A DNA stretch of 45,342 bases from Mycolicibacter longobardus (GCF_002102265.1 NZ_LQPG01000053.1:1-45342); one strand, 5' to 3'; shown: positions 8,665 through 16,942, counted from the first letter of the stretch. Notes: generated from the sequence alone by a model not told the origin. Numbers and translations: made by a program.

Positions 8665-8678
8665 TGGAACGTGTTCTA
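8665..8678. promoter_or_regulatory. KstR-like operator (exact TnnAACnnGTTnnA match)
   Basis: TGGAACGTGTTCTA fits all eight fixed positions of the KstR (cholesterol-catabolism repressor) consensus as I recall it. It lies in the divergent promoter region, 16 bp before the GTG of the acyltransferase/FadD12 operon and 47 bp before the ATG of nat, so one site could control both directions. Confidence 0.65.
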
Positions 8679-8725
8679 GTTTTGCCTATGTTACCCGCTC
8701 AAGCCGGTCGTGGATAATCAGCGCA

Positions 8726-9574
8726 ATGGACCGGCAGCCGGAGGAGTTCCGCATCGATCTGCAGGCGTACTTCGAGCGTGTCGACTACCGCGGCAGCACC
8801 GAACCGACGCACGCGACGCTGGCCGGGCTGATAGCCGCACATGTGCGCCGCATCCCGTTCGAGAATCTCGACCCCCTGATGGGTGTGCCGGTGATCGACC
8901 TGGGTACGGCGTCGCTGACCGCCAAGCTGGTGGCGCGCCGCCGCGGCGGCTACTGCTATGAGCACAACAACCTGATGCGCGATGTCCTGTGCGAACTCGG
9001 ATTCGACGCCCAGCGGCTGTCCGCGCGGGTGGTGTGGATGAGCCCCGACGGGCTGGACGGCCCGCCGCCCCCGCAGACCCATCAGGCGCTGGCGGTACAG
9101 ATCCCGGGTTCGGGCGAGCGGTACCTCGTCGACGTCGGATTCGGCGGCCAGACACCGACGGCACCCATCCCCTTGGTCGCCGATGAAGTCGAGCAGACCT
9201 CCCACGAGCCGTTCCGGCTGTGCCAGCACGCAGATGGGTACGTGTTGGAAACTCAGATCGGGCAGCGCTGGCGCCCGCTCTACATCGTCGGTATGCAGCC
9301 GCGCCCGCTGATCGACATGCAGGTGGGCAGTTGGTACGTGTCGACCTACCCCGAGTCGAACTTCGTGGTCGGCTTGAGTGCGGCTCTGGTGACCGATGAT
9401 GCTCGCTGGAACCTGCGGGGGCGCAACCTCGCCATCCACGCACGGGGCGGCACCGAACGGGTACGGTTCGACGACGCCGCGCAGGTGTGCGCGGCACTGG
9501 TCGATCGATTCGGCATCGATCTGACCGGCTTGGGTGATGTGGAGGCCAAGGTGGCGTCGGTGTTGGACAACTGA
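8726..9574 (+). CDS. nat: arylamine N-acetyltransferase
   Basis: 282-aa NAT that transfers acyl groups from CoA thioesters to arylamines, hydrazines or other acceptors. The triad is visible as Cys77 in RRGGYCYEHN, His119 in PPPQTHQAL and Asp136 in YLVDVGFGGQTPT. IPFENLDP and the C-terminal TDDARWNLRGRNLAIH are also conserved. It is close in sequence to remembered M. tuberculosis NAT (Rv3566c), with about 7 extra N-terminal residues. In that species nat sits in the hsa sterol-ring degradation operon under KstR and can use propionyl-CoA; here it stands elsewhere but beside an exact KstR-like box. Its stop codon shares one base with the start of the secreted protease gene (TGATG), so the two are translationally coupled. 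Whether a second nat exists outside the window is unknown. Confidence 0.94.
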   Translation: MDRQPEEFRIDLQAYFERVDYRGSTEPTHATLAGLIAAHVRRIPFENLDPLMGVPVIDLGTASLTAKLVARRRGGYCYEHNNLMRDVLCELGFDAQRLSARVVWMSPDGLDGPPPPQTHQALAVQIPGSGERYLVDVGFGGQTPTAPIPLVADEVEQTSHEPFRLCQHADGYVLETQIGQRWRPLYIVGMQPRPLIDMQVGSWYVSTYPESNFVVGLSAALVTDDARWNLRGRNLAIHARGGTERVRFDDAAQVCAALVDRFGIDLTGLGDVEAKVASVLDN

Positions 9575-10200
9575 TGATGCGAACAAGGTTGGTAAGCCTG
9601 ATCGCAGCCGCGGTGCTGTCGTTCGCCGGTACTGCGTCTGCCGCGCCGATGCCGGGCATCGAGCTGCTGGACGACAACAGCAGTTGCACAGCGGGTTTCG
9701 TCGCCCAGGGCGATGACGGCGGCTACTACCTGCTGACCAGCGGGCACTGCGACTCACACGACGGATCGCAGTGGACCGACCTCTTCGAGACGCCGCTGGG
9801 CAGAATCACCGCCAGCGAGTACGACGGCGAGGGCCGGGATGCCGCGATCATCCGGCTCGACCCCGAGGCAGGCCGGCCCAACGGCAGAATCGCCGGCCGC
9901 TACCCGGTGGCCAATGCGCTGACCGCCGACCAGATTCACGTCGGCATGACGATCTGCAAGGTGGGCGCCCAGACCGGCGAGACCTGCGGTCCCGTCACCG
10001 CCGTCATCGGCAACGTCGTTGAGACCCAAGTGTTCAGCACCGTCGGTGACAGCGGCAGTCCGGGGTTCGTGGTCAACCCGGACGGCAGCGCCAGCGCGGT
10101 CGGCATTCTCACGGGCGGACCCGAGGACGACGACTCCAACACCGACTTCGTCTTGGTGGACCCGATCCTGCGGCAGTGGGGCCTGCGCCTGGTGCATTAG
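9574..10200 (+). CDS. secreted trypsin-like serine protease (S1 family)
   Basis: 208-aa exported protease. A signal peptide is clear (MMRTRLVSLIAAAVLSFAG, cleavage near TASA-AP, residues 20-24). The catalytic triad reads His58 (TSGHC), Asp89 (GRDAAIIRL) and Ser160 (GDSGSP). Two Cys pairs fit S1 disulphides: Cys38-Cys59 around the His and Cys128-Cys138. The size and the Actinobacterial-type GDSGSP context resemble streptogrisin/alpha-lytic-like domains without a long propeptide. Two Met codons (9574, 9577) compete; both overlap or abut the nat stop. A cytosolic acetyltransferase coupled to an exported protease is odd and gives no obvious shared pathway. The substrate is unknown. Confidence 0.88.
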   Translation: MMRTRLVSLIAAAVLSFAGTASAAPMPGIELLDDNSSCTAGFVAQGDDGGYYLLTSGHCDSHDGSQWTDLFETPLGRITASEYDGEGRDAAIIRLDPEAGRPNGRIAGRYPVANALTADQIHVGMTICKVGAQTGETCGPVTAVIGNVVETQVFSTVGDSGSPGFVVNPDGSASAVGILTGGPEDDDSNTDFVLVDPILRQWGLRLVH

Positions 10201-10210
10201 GGGGGTGCGT

Positions 10211-10224
10211 TAGAACGTGTGCGA
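10211..10224. promoter_or_regulatory. degenerate KstR-like box upstream of the FadE5-like gene
   Basis: TAGAACGTGTGCGA matches 7 of 8 fixed positions of TnnAACnnGTTnnA (GTG instead of GTT). It is 41 bp upstream of the ATG at 10266, a plausible operator position. One mismatch makes chance possible. Confidence 0.3.
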
Positions 10225-10265
10225 TTCCGGCGAACCTACCTGTCTTCAGGGTGCATGCTGGATTC

Positions 10266-12101
10266 ATGGGTCACTACAAGAGCAATGTTCGCGACCTGGA
10301 GTTCAATCTGTTCGAGCTGCTGGGGCTCGACGAGTGTCTGGCAGACGGGGCGTTCGGCGATCTGGACGGCGACACGGTGCGCCAGATGCTGGCCGAAGCC
10401 GCCCGGCTTGCCGAGGGCCCGGTGGCGGAATCCTTCGCCGCCAGCGACCGCCACCCGCCGGAGTTCGACCCGGCCACCCACAACGTGACACTGCCGGAGC
10501 CCTTCAAGGCGTCGCTGCGGGCCTGGCAGGAGGGCGAGTGGTTCCGGATCGGCCTGACCGAGGACGTCGGGGGCGTGCCGGCGCCGGCGATGGTGTCCTG
10601 GGCGATCAACGAACTGGTGCTGGGCGCCAACCCCGCGGTGTTCATGTTCATGGCCGGCCCGATCTTCGCCAACATCCTCTACGACCTGGGCAACGAACAG
10701 CAGCGGCACTGGGCCGCCATGGCGATCGACCGGAACTGGGGCGCCACCATGGTGTTAACGGAGCCGGATGCCGGCTCCGACGTGGGGGCGGGACGGACCA
10801 AGGCCGTGGAGCAGTCCGACGGCAGCTGGCACATCGACGGCGTCAAGCGGTTCATCACCAACGGTGACAGCGACGACCTGTTCGAGAACATCATGCACAT
10901 GACCCTGGCCCGTCCCGAGGGCGCCGGGCCGGGGACCAAGGGGCTCAGCCTGTTTCTGGTGCCCAAGTATCTTCCGGATCCCGAGACCGGGGAGCCGGGT
11001 GAGCGCAACGGGGTGTTTGTCACCGGGCTGGAACACAAGATGGGACTGAAGGTTTCGACCACCTGCGAACTCACCTTCGGCCAGCACGGTGTTCCGGCGA
11101 AGGGCTGGCTGGTCGGGGACACCCGCAACGGTATCGCTCAGATGTTCCACGTCATCGAGTACGCGCGAATGATGGTGGGCACCAAGGCGATCGCCACACT
11201 GTCCACCGGCTACCTCAATGCGCTGGAATACGCCAAGACCCGGATCCAGGGCGCCGATCTGACCCAGATGACCGACAAGACCGCGCCGCGGGTCACCATC
11301 CTCCACCATCCGGACGTGCGGCGCGCCCTGATGATGCAGAAGTCCTATGCCGAGGGGATGCGGGCGCTGTACCTCTACACCGCGGCCCACCAGAATCCGC
11401 ACGTGGCGATGCTGGTGTCGGGTGCCGACGCCGAGATGGCGGAGCGAGTCAACGACCTGCTGCTGCCGATCGTCAAGGGGGTGGGCTCGGAGCGGGCATA
11501 TCAGTGCCTGACGGATTCGCTGCAGACGTTCGGCGGATCCGGCTTCCTGCAGGACTATCCGATCGAGCAGTACATCCGTGACGCCAAGATCGACAGTCTC
11601 TACGAGGGCACCACAGCCATTCAGGCGCAGGACTTCTTCTTCCGCAAGATCGCCCGCGACCGCGGTGTGGCATTGGGGCACCTGGTCGCCCAGATCGAGG
11701 GGTTCCTCGACAGCGGTGAGGCCCGCCCGGAGTTGGCGGATTCCCGCAAGCTGCTGTCCGCCGCGCTTGACGACGTCCGGGCGATGGCCACCGTGATGAC
11801 CGGATACCTGCTCGGTTCGCAGCAGGAACCCCGCCAGCTCTACCGGGTGGGTTTGGCATCGGTGCGATTCCTGATGGCCGTGGGTGATCTGGTGATCGGC
11901 TGGTTGCTGCTGAAGCAGGCCGAGATCGCGCTGGTCGCGCTGGATCAGGGAGAGCCCGGCGGAGATGAGGAGTTCTACCGCGGAAAAGTCGGTGCGGCAA
12001 CATTTTTCGCTGTCACCGTGCTGCCCAGGCTCAGTTCCGATCGGTACGTCGTCGAAAGCGAAGACCTGGCAGTGATGGACCTGGCCGAGGGCGCGTTCTG
12101 A
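10266..12101 (+). CDS. long-form acyl-CoA dehydrogenase, FadE5-like
   Basis: 611-aa acyl-CoA dehydrogenase, the same length as remembered M. tuberculosis FadE5 (Rv0244c) and similar along the whole protein. The ATG at 10266 (MGHYKSNVRDLEFNLFELLG) matches the FadE5 N-terminus; the frame is open upstream but not conserved. Motifs: TMVLTEPDAGSDVGAGRTKA, DGVKRFITNGD, KMGLKVSTTCELTFGQ and YIRDAKIDSLYEGTTAIQAQ with the catalytic base Glu447, the position assigned in FadE5. FadE5 enzymes accept a broad range of acyl-CoA lengths. In M. tuberculosis fadE5 lies just beyond Rv0238-Rv0243, so this copy may be a paralogue; the window does not reach that locus. A weak KstR-like box lies upstream. Confidence 0.92.
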   Translation: MGHYKSNVRDLEFNLFELLGLDECLADGAFGDLDGDTVRQMLAEAARLAEGPVAESFAASDRHPPEFDPATHNVTLPEPFKASLRAWQEGEWFRIGLTEDVGGVPAPAMVSWAINELVLGANPAVFMFMAGPIFANILYDLGNEQQRHWAAMAIDRNWGATMVLTEPDAGSDVGAGRTKAVEQSDGSWHIDGVKRFITNGDSDDLFENIMHMTLARPEGAGPGTKGLSLFLVPKYLPDPETGEPGERNGVFVTGLEHKMGLKVSTTCELTFGQHGVPAKGWLVGDTRNGIAQMFHVIEYARMMVGTKAIATLSTGYLNALEYAKTRIQGADLTQMTDKTAPRVTILHHPDVRRALMMQKSYAEGMRALYLYTAAHQNPHVAMLVSGADAEMAERVNDLLLPIVKGVGSERAYQCLTDSLQTFGGSGFLQDYPIEQYIRDAKIDSLYEGTTAIQAQDFFFRKIARDRGVALGHLVAQIEGFLDSGEARPELADSRKLLSAALDDVRAMATVMTGYLLGSQQEPRQLYRVGLASVRFLMAVGDLVIGWLLLKQAEIALVALDQGEPGGDEEFYRGKVGAATFFAVTVLPRLSSDRYVVESEDLAVMDLAEGAF

Positions 12102-12141
12102 CGGGGACGGCTGGGGCTACCGCTCTGCCCTCCCCGGGCCA

Positions 12142-12468
12142 TCAGCAGGGTATGGCAAAGCCCCTGGGATCTGGATTCGTGATAACAACGCCGGCCCTGA
12201 TCTGGGCTCCCGGATGCATGCAGTACGGGATACCGTCCAGAAGGTTCTGCCAGCCCGGTGACGAGGTGTCGCCATGGCTGTATACCTTCTGCGCGATATC
12301 CACACCGCGCTGCACGCCGTTGGCGGCTCCGCCACTTGGATTCTGGTCGGGCTGCTGAGCGCATTGCGTTGGATCCGAGCAGAGCGGTGGATCGTCGGCG
12401 AAGGCACCCGGCGCCGAGATGAGGAGCGCAACGGCCCCCGCCGCAAAGGCGATCGAGTATTTCAACAT
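12142..12468 (-). CDS. small secreted protein of unknown function
   Basis: 108-aa protein with a strong signal peptide (MLKYSIAFAAGAVALLISAP, cleavage near GAFA-DD). The mature part of about 84 residues is Pro/Asn/Gln-rich and has four Cys, with CSDPTQC near the N-terminus and YCMHPG plus a C-terminal Cys, enough for two disulphides. I do not recognise the family beyond a likeness to the many small exported mycobacterial proteins. It converges on the FadE5-like gene (40 bp between stops) and starts 43 bp downstream of the membrane protein gene on the same strand, so it may be cotranscribed with that gene. Confidence 0.72.
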   Translation of the reverse strand: MLKYSIAFAAGAVALLISAPGAFADDPPLCSDPTQCAQQPDQNPSGGAANGVQRGVDIAQKVYSHGDTSSPGWQNLLDGIPYCMHPGAQIRAGVVITNPDPRGFAIPC

Positions 12469-12511
12469 GCGGTGATGCTATCAACGGCAAAGACCGTGTG
12501 ACCATCGATTG

Positions 12512-13345
12512 CTACTGACGGCGACTGTTGCTTCGTTGCCGAACCTTGTAGGTGGACGGCCACGACACCCGGGTCTCGTCGCCCAGCAACGGCGTCGGTT
12601 TCGTGCCGACGGTGACGTTATAGGCCTCCTCGCCGGGGCCGACTTCGCGGTTGGCGTGTTCTTGAGCCAGGTAGTACAGCTGATCGATCTCCAGGTCGAT
12701 GAATGCGACGAAGCTGGTCTTACGTACCGCGTCGTCGAAGCCGGCGGTCATCCGGTCGGCCAGGATGTGCGATGCGATCACCGCCCCGGCCAGGATTCCG
12801 AACGGGATCACCCAGTGGCAGAGATAGGTCGCCGGACAGCGTGCGCCACCCAGGGTGGCGTCGGACAGTGCGATCGCGGGCACCACCGCCGAGACGGACA
12901 TCGCCGCGAGCGCACCCAGCCAGATCCAGGTCAGCCGGTTGACGATGGGCGAGAACAGTTCGGTCTGCACTACTGCGGCGGGCAGATCAGCCTTGGCGAC
13001 GGCCTCCACCACCGATCTGCCCAGCGCCATGCTGGTCAGCAACGTCGCGAACAGGCCGGCGAAACTCAACGGCAGCACCCACGGCTGTGCCCAGCTGAAC
13101 ACCGGCGGCAGCACGGCCAACACCGTGAACGTCGCGACGGCCCCGACCCCCAGGAGCCGTGTCGGTGCGTCGCGGCAGGTGGCCAGGACAGTGGCCGCAA
13201 CGGCCAGCGCCACCGCCGCGGCGACCAGCGGCGGCGCATTTCCGGCCAGCACCCAGTACACCGCCCAGGGGACAAATCCCAGCAGAACGCCCACGGCCCG
13301 CAGTTTATAGGGGCTTACCGTTGCGTCAACGGCAACGCCACCCAA
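12512..13345 (-). CDS. multi-pass membrane protein of unknown function
   Basis: Up to 277 aa with about six hydrophobic segments (roughly residues 18-36, 38-56, 62-80, 87-106, 142-165, 176-198) and a polar C-terminal tail of about 75 residues ending in basic residues (KVRQRSNSRRQ). The start is uncertain: TTG at 13345 gives the longest form, while GTG at 13294 removes 17 residues just before the first membrane segment. No catalytic or transporter motif was recognised. The tail contains FIDLEIDQLYYLAQEHANREVGP-like acidic/helical sequence, perhaps a cytosolic docking region. It precedes the small secreted protein on the same strand. Confidence 0.68.
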   Translation of the reverse strand: MGGVAVDATVSPYKLRAVGVLLGFVPWAVYWVLAGNAPPLVAAAVALAVAATVLATCRDAPTRLLGVGAVATFTVLAVLPPVFSWAQPWVLPLSFAGLFATLLTSMALGRSVVEAVAKADLPAAVVQTELFSPIVNRLTWIWLGALAAMSVSAVVPAIALSDATLGGARCPATYLCHWVIPFGILAGAVIASHILADRMTAGFDDAVRKTSFVAFIDLEIDQLYYLAQEHANREVGPGEEAYNVTVGTKPTPLLGDETRVSWPSTYKVRQRSNSRRQ

Positions 13346-13374
13346 GCCCGGTGGCCGACCCGCAGCTCCGGGGA

Positions 13375-14847
13375 TCAGCTGTTCAGTGTGTAGCCCATCG
13401 GCATCAGGACGCTCTTCTGCTGGGTGAAGTGCTCGACGCCCTCTTTACCGTTCTCCCGGCCGATGCCGGAGTTCTTGTAGCCGCCGAACGGGCAGCACGG
13501 GTCGAAGGCGTACCAGTTGATCCCGTAGGTCCCGGTGCGGATCTTGCTCGCGATCTCGATGCCGTGCGGGACATCGGAGGTCCACACGCTGCCGGCCAGC
13601 CCGTACACCGAGTCGTTGGCGATCGCGACCGCGTCGTCCTCGGTGTCGTAGGCGATGATCGACAGCACCGGCCCGAAGATCTCCTCCTGGGCGATGGTCA
13701 TGGAGTTGTCCACGTCGGCGAACACGGTCGGCTGTACGAAGAAACCGGAATCCAGTCCGTCGGGGCGACCGCCGCCGCAGACCAGCCGGGCGCCCTCCTC
13801 GATGCCCTTGGCGATGTAGCCCTCGACCCGCTCGCGCTGCTTCTCGCTGATCAGCGCGCCGACCTGAGCGGCCGGGTCATCCGGCAGGCCGACCGGCAGC
13901 ACGGTGACGAAGTTCTTGATCGCTTCCACGATCTCCTCATAGCGCGAGCGCGGCGCCAGGATGCGGGTCTGGGCCACGCACGCCTGCCCGGTGTTCATGA
14001 TCCCGGAGAACACCAGCATCGGGATCGCCGACGCCAGGTCGACGTCCTCGAGGATGATGGCCGCGGATTTGCCGCCGAGCTCCAAGGTGCACGGTTTGAG
14101 CAGTTCGGCGGCGCGCTTGCCGATCTCCTTGCCGACCGCCGAGCTGCCGGTGAAGGAGAAGATGTCCACGCCCGGGTTGGAGGTCAGGGCCTGGCCGGTC
14201 TCCGCGCCGCCCGGCACCACCGACAGCACGCCTTCGGGCAGGCCGGCGTCGGCGAACGCCTGCGCCAGCGCGTTGGCGGTCAAAGGCGTCTCGGCGGCGG
14301 GCTTGAGCACCACCGTGCAGCCGGCCAGCAGCGCCGGGCCCAGCTTGTTGACCGCGAGGAACAGCGGCACGTTCCACGCCACGATCGCCCCGACCACGCC
14401 CAGCGGCTCGCGCCGCACGATCGTCTGGCCGTAGGCGCCGGTGCGGACCTCTTCCCAGCTGACCTCGTCGACCGCGGGGCCGGCGAAGAAGTTCAGGGCC
14501 CCGATCGAGCTCAACCAGTGCATGGTTTCGACGCCCATCGGGGGCTGGCCGGTCTCGGCGGACAACAGCGCGGTGAACTGTTCCTTGCGCTCCTCCATCA
14601 GCTTGACCGCGGCGGCGATGATCGCGGCCCGCTCAGCCGGCGGGGTCGACGGCCACGGCCCGGAGTCGAACGCCTGTCGGGCCGCCGCAACTGCGCTGTC
14701 GACGTCGGCCTTGGCCGCCAGCGGCACCTTCCCGACGTACTCGCCGGTGGCGGGGCTGCGAACCTCGATCACCTGGTCGGTGGACGGGGCGGTCCACTTG
14801 CCGCCGATGAACAGGGTGTCGTATTCGGTGATGCTGGAGTCGGTCAT
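13375..14847 (-). CDS. aldehyde dehydrogenase (Rv0223c-like)
   Basis: 490-aa NAD(P)-dependent aldehyde dehydrogenase oxidising an aldehyde to the acid. Glu256 in LELGGKSAA and Cys290 in GQACVAQTR have the family's usual 34-residue spacing; WNVPLFLAVNK and EEIFGPVLS are also present. It resembles remembered Rv0223c end to end, including the N-terminus (MTDSSITEYDTLFIGGKW), which supports the ATG at 14847 over the ATG three codons upstream. An exact KstR-like palindrome sits 31 bp before this start. Rv0223c is, as I recall, a member of the KstR regulon, so control by sterol metabolites is likely. The gene lies downstream of the methyltransferase on the same strand but has its own operator. Confidence 0.93.
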   Translation of the reverse strand: MTDSSITEYDTLFIGGKWTAPSTDQVIEVRSPATGEYVGKVPLAAKADVDSAVAAARQAFDSGPWPSTPPAERAAIIAAAVKLMEERKEQFTALLSAETGQPPMGVETMHWLSSIGALNFFAGPAVDEVSWEEVRTGAYGQTIVRREPLGVVGAIVAWNVPLFLAVNKLGPALLAGCTVVLKPAAETPLTANALAQAFADAGLPEGVLSVVPGGAETGQALTSNPGVDIFSFTGSSAVGKEIGKRAAELLKPCTLELGGKSAAIILEDVDLASAIPMLVFSGIMNTGQACVAQTRILAPRSRYEEIVEAIKNFVTVLPVGLPDDPAAQVGALISEKQRERVEGYIAKGIEEGARLVCGGGRPDGLDSGFFVQPTVFADVDNSMTIAQEEIFGPVLSIIAYDTEDDAVAIANDSVYGLAGSVWTSDVPHGIEIASKIRTGTYGINWYAFDPCCPFGGYKNSGIGRENGKEGVEHFTQQKSVLMPMGYTLNS

Positions 14848-14878
14848 GGGCGCCACCCTACCTAGCTCGCGGGCGGAT

Positions 14879-14892
14879 TAGAACACGTTGCA
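14879..14892. promoter_or_regulatory. KstR-like operator (exact) upstream of the aldehyde dehydrogenase
   Basis: TAGAACACGTTGCA matches all fixed positions of TnnAACnnGTTnnA. It lies between the aldehyde dehydrogenase start (14847) and the methyltransferase stop (14902). Its core GAACACGTT is the reverse complement of the AACGTGTTC core at 8668-8676. Confidence 0.7.
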
Positions 14893-14901
14893 GTCAATCG
14901 G

Positions 14902-15678
14902 TCAGCCGGCCTGCAGCACCAGCACGAGATTGCTCACGCCGAACTCGCGAATGCCCGGAACCGCGGTCATCGACCACGCCCATCGTGGGTGATAACGGGG
15001 GAATGCCGCCACCAACGCACCGGTGTGGCGGGCCCAGTCCAGCCCGTCGGCCGCCGACACCGCGAACAGTGACGAGCCGTAGTTGTTCTTCGGTGGATGG
15101 CCGTGTCGGCGGGTGTAGCGCCGGGCGGCGCGCCGCCCGCCCAGATAGTGGGTCAGGCCCATCTCGTGGCCGCCGAACGGACCCAGCCACACCGTGTAGG
15201 ACAGCACCGCCAGTCCGCCCGGCCGGGTGACCCGCAGCATCTCGTTACCGAGCTGCCAGGGCCGCGGCACGTGCTCGGCGACATTGGACGACAGGCAGAT
15301 GTCCACGCTGGCGTCGGCGAACGGCAGCGCCATCCCCGAGGCCCGCACGAAGCTGCCCATCGCGTCGGTGGGGCGGGGACCTGCCGCGTGCATTGCATGG
15401 ATTTCGCCGGGGTCGGGTTCGACGCCGATATAGCGCAGCCCGGCGGCGCTGAATGCGGTGGCGAAGTATCCCGGTCCGCCGCCGACGTCGAGCAGCGTCC
15501 GGCCCGCCGGATCGTCGCCGTGCACCCCCCGCCACAGGTCGGTGACCAGGGCGGTGGTGTCGTCGGCCAGCGCGCCGTAGAACCGGTCCGGAGCCGTCTG
15601 CTCGTAGCGGAACTGGGTCAGCAGGCGCACCGAACGGGCCAGCGTCGCGCGTCGTGCAAACAGGTCGGTGGCGGCCAC
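14902..15678 (-). CDS. SAM-dependent methyltransferase (Rv0224c/MtrP-like)
   Basis: 258-aa class I methyltransferase. The SAM-binding motif I is LLDVGGGPGYFATAF (about residues 61-75), with the acidic strand-2 end GVEPD, and CLSSNVAEHVPRPWQ for motif IV. It matches remembered Rv0224c closely, including the tail WAWSMTAVPGIREFGVSNLVL. The corynebacterial homologue MtrP is, from memory, needed for efficient export of trehalose mycolates, and the gene belongs to the conserved envelope locus continued by the GT4 and Rv0226c-Rv0228 homologues. The start is GTG at 15678; it diverges from the glycosyltransferase gene, which starts 83 bp away. The methyl acceptor is unknown. Confidence 0.9.
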   Translation of the reverse strand: MAATDLFARRATLARSVRLLTQFRYEQTAPDRFYGALADDTTALVTDLWRGVHGDDPAGRTLLDVGGGPGYFATAFSAAGLRYIGVEPDPGEIHAMHAAGPRPTDAMGSFVRASGMALPFADASVDICLSSNVAEHVPRPWQLGNEMLRVTRPGGLAVLSYTVWLGPFGGHEMGLTHYLGGRRAARRYTRRHGHPPKNNYGSSLFAVSAADGLDWARHTGALVAAFPRYHPRWAWSMTAVPGIREFGVSNLVLVLQAG

Positions 15679-15761
15679 CGGGCCAAGCCTAAACGCAGCG
15701 TGCGGGCCCGCCGCGGCTTCACGGTCGGCGGGGTGCGGAGTCGGCGGACTACCCTGGTTGC

Positions 15762-16916
15762 GTGTCCGCCGTGCGCTCCGTCCTGCTGCTGTGCTGGCGT
15801 GACACCGGACATCCGCAGGGCGGCGGCAGCGAAACCTACCTGCAGCGCATCGGCGCCGAGTTGGCTGCCGCCGGCGTCGCGGTCACGCTGCGCACCGCTC
15901 GATATCCGGGCGCACCCAAGGAAGAAGTCGTCGACGGGGTGCGGATCAGCCGCCGCGGCGGCCGCTACACCGTGTACCTGTGGGCGCTGGCCGTGATGGC
16001 CGCAGCGCGCGTCGGCCTCGGCCCGCTGCGCGGGGTGCGGCCCGACGCGGTGATCGACACCCAGAACGGGCTGCCGTTCCTGGCGCGGCTGATCTACGGC
16101 CGGCGGGTCGCGATGCTGGTGCACCACTGCCACCGCGAGCAGTGGCCGGTGGCCGGGCCGGTGCTGAGCCGGATCGGCTGGCTGGTGGAGTCTCGGCTGT
16201 CGCCGTGGCTGAACCGGCGCAACCAGTACCTGACCGTGTCGCTGCCGTCGGTGCGCGACCTGATCGAGCTCGGGGTGGACGCCGCACGCATCGCGGTGGT
16301 GCGCAACGGCCTCGATGAGGCGCCGCCGGCGACGCTGTCCGGCGCGCGTTCGGAGACGCCGCGGGTGGTGGTGCTGTCCCGGCTGGTGCCGCACAAGCAG
16401 ATCGAGGACGCCCTGGATGCGGTCGCGGTGCTCAGGGCTCGGGTACCGGGTCTCCACCTCGATGTCATCGGCGGGGGCTGGTGGGACGACCGGTTGGTGG
16501 AGCACGCCGCGGCGCTGGGAATCACCGACGCGGTGACGTTCCACGGCCATGTCGACGAGGTCGCCAAACATCAGCTGGTGCAACAGGCTTGGGTACATGT
16601 ATTGCCCTCCCGGAAAGAGGGATGGGGTCTGGCCGTCGTCGAGGCCGGCCAGCACGGGGTACCAACCATCGGCTACCGGGCTTCCGGCGGGTTGTCGGAC
16701 TCGATCGTCGACGGAGTCACCGGGTTGCTGGTCGACGACCGTGACGACCTGATCGACCAACTCCATCGACTGTTGACCGACCCGGTGCTACGCGAGCAGC
16801 TCGGTGTCAAAGCGCAGGACCGCAGCGCCGAATTCTCTTGGCGGCAAAGCGCCGACGGGCTGCGCGAGGTGCTGGAGGCGGTCCGTGAGCGCCGCTATGT
16901 CAGCGGCGTGGTGTGA
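15762..16916 (+). CDS. GT4 family glycosyltransferase (Rv0225-like)
   Basis: 384-aa GT-B glycosyltransferase. The N-terminal donor/acceptor region shows WRDTGHPQGGGSETYLQRIG, and the C-terminal UDP/GDP-sugar half shows VVLSRLVPHKQIEDAL, HGHVDE, VLPSRKEGWGLAVVEAGQ (the EX7E-type segment) and ASGGLSDSIVDG. It matches remembered Rv0225, including VHHCHREQWPVAGPVLSR. The start is GTG at 15762. The protein is probably cytosolic or peripheral, with no membrane segment seen. Its place between the methyltransferase and the Rv0226c-Rv0228 genes suggests modification of an envelope glycan or glycolipid; donor and acceptor are not established. A strong hairpin follows its stop. Confidence 0.92.
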   Translation: MSAVRSVLLLCWRDTGHPQGGGSETYLQRIGAELAAAGVAVTLRTARYPGAPKEEVVDGVRISRRGGRYTVYLWALAVMAAARVGLGPLRGVRPDAVIDTQNGLPFLARLIYGRRVAMLVHHCHREQWPVAGPVLSRIGWLVESRLSPWLNRRNQYLTVSLPSVRDLIELGVDAARIAVVRNGLDEAPPATLSGARSETPRVVVLSRLVPHKQIEDALDAVAVLRARVPGLHLDVIGGGWWDDRLVEHAAALGITDAVTFHGHVDEVAKHQLVQQAWVHVLPSRKEGWGLAVVEAGQHGVPTIGYRASGGLSDSIVDGVTGLLVDDRDDLIDQLHRLLTDPVLREQLGVKAQDRSAEFSWRQSADGLREVLEAVRERRYVSGVV

Positions 16917-16923
16917 GCGGAAA

Positions 16924-16942
16924 GCCGACCTAACAGGTCGGC
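16924..16942 (+). terminator. hairpin terminator after the glycosyltransferase gene
   Basis: GCCGACCT and AGGTCGGC form a perfect 8-bp stem with an AAC loop, 8 bp past the TGA at 16914-16916. No T-run follows, which is common for mycobacterial terminators. Confidence 0.65.

Noticed and set aside
16890..16908. CGCCGC/GCGGCG hairpin in the end of the glycosyltransferase gene
   Set aside because: Inside coding sequence; the hairpin at 16924-16942 is a better terminator.
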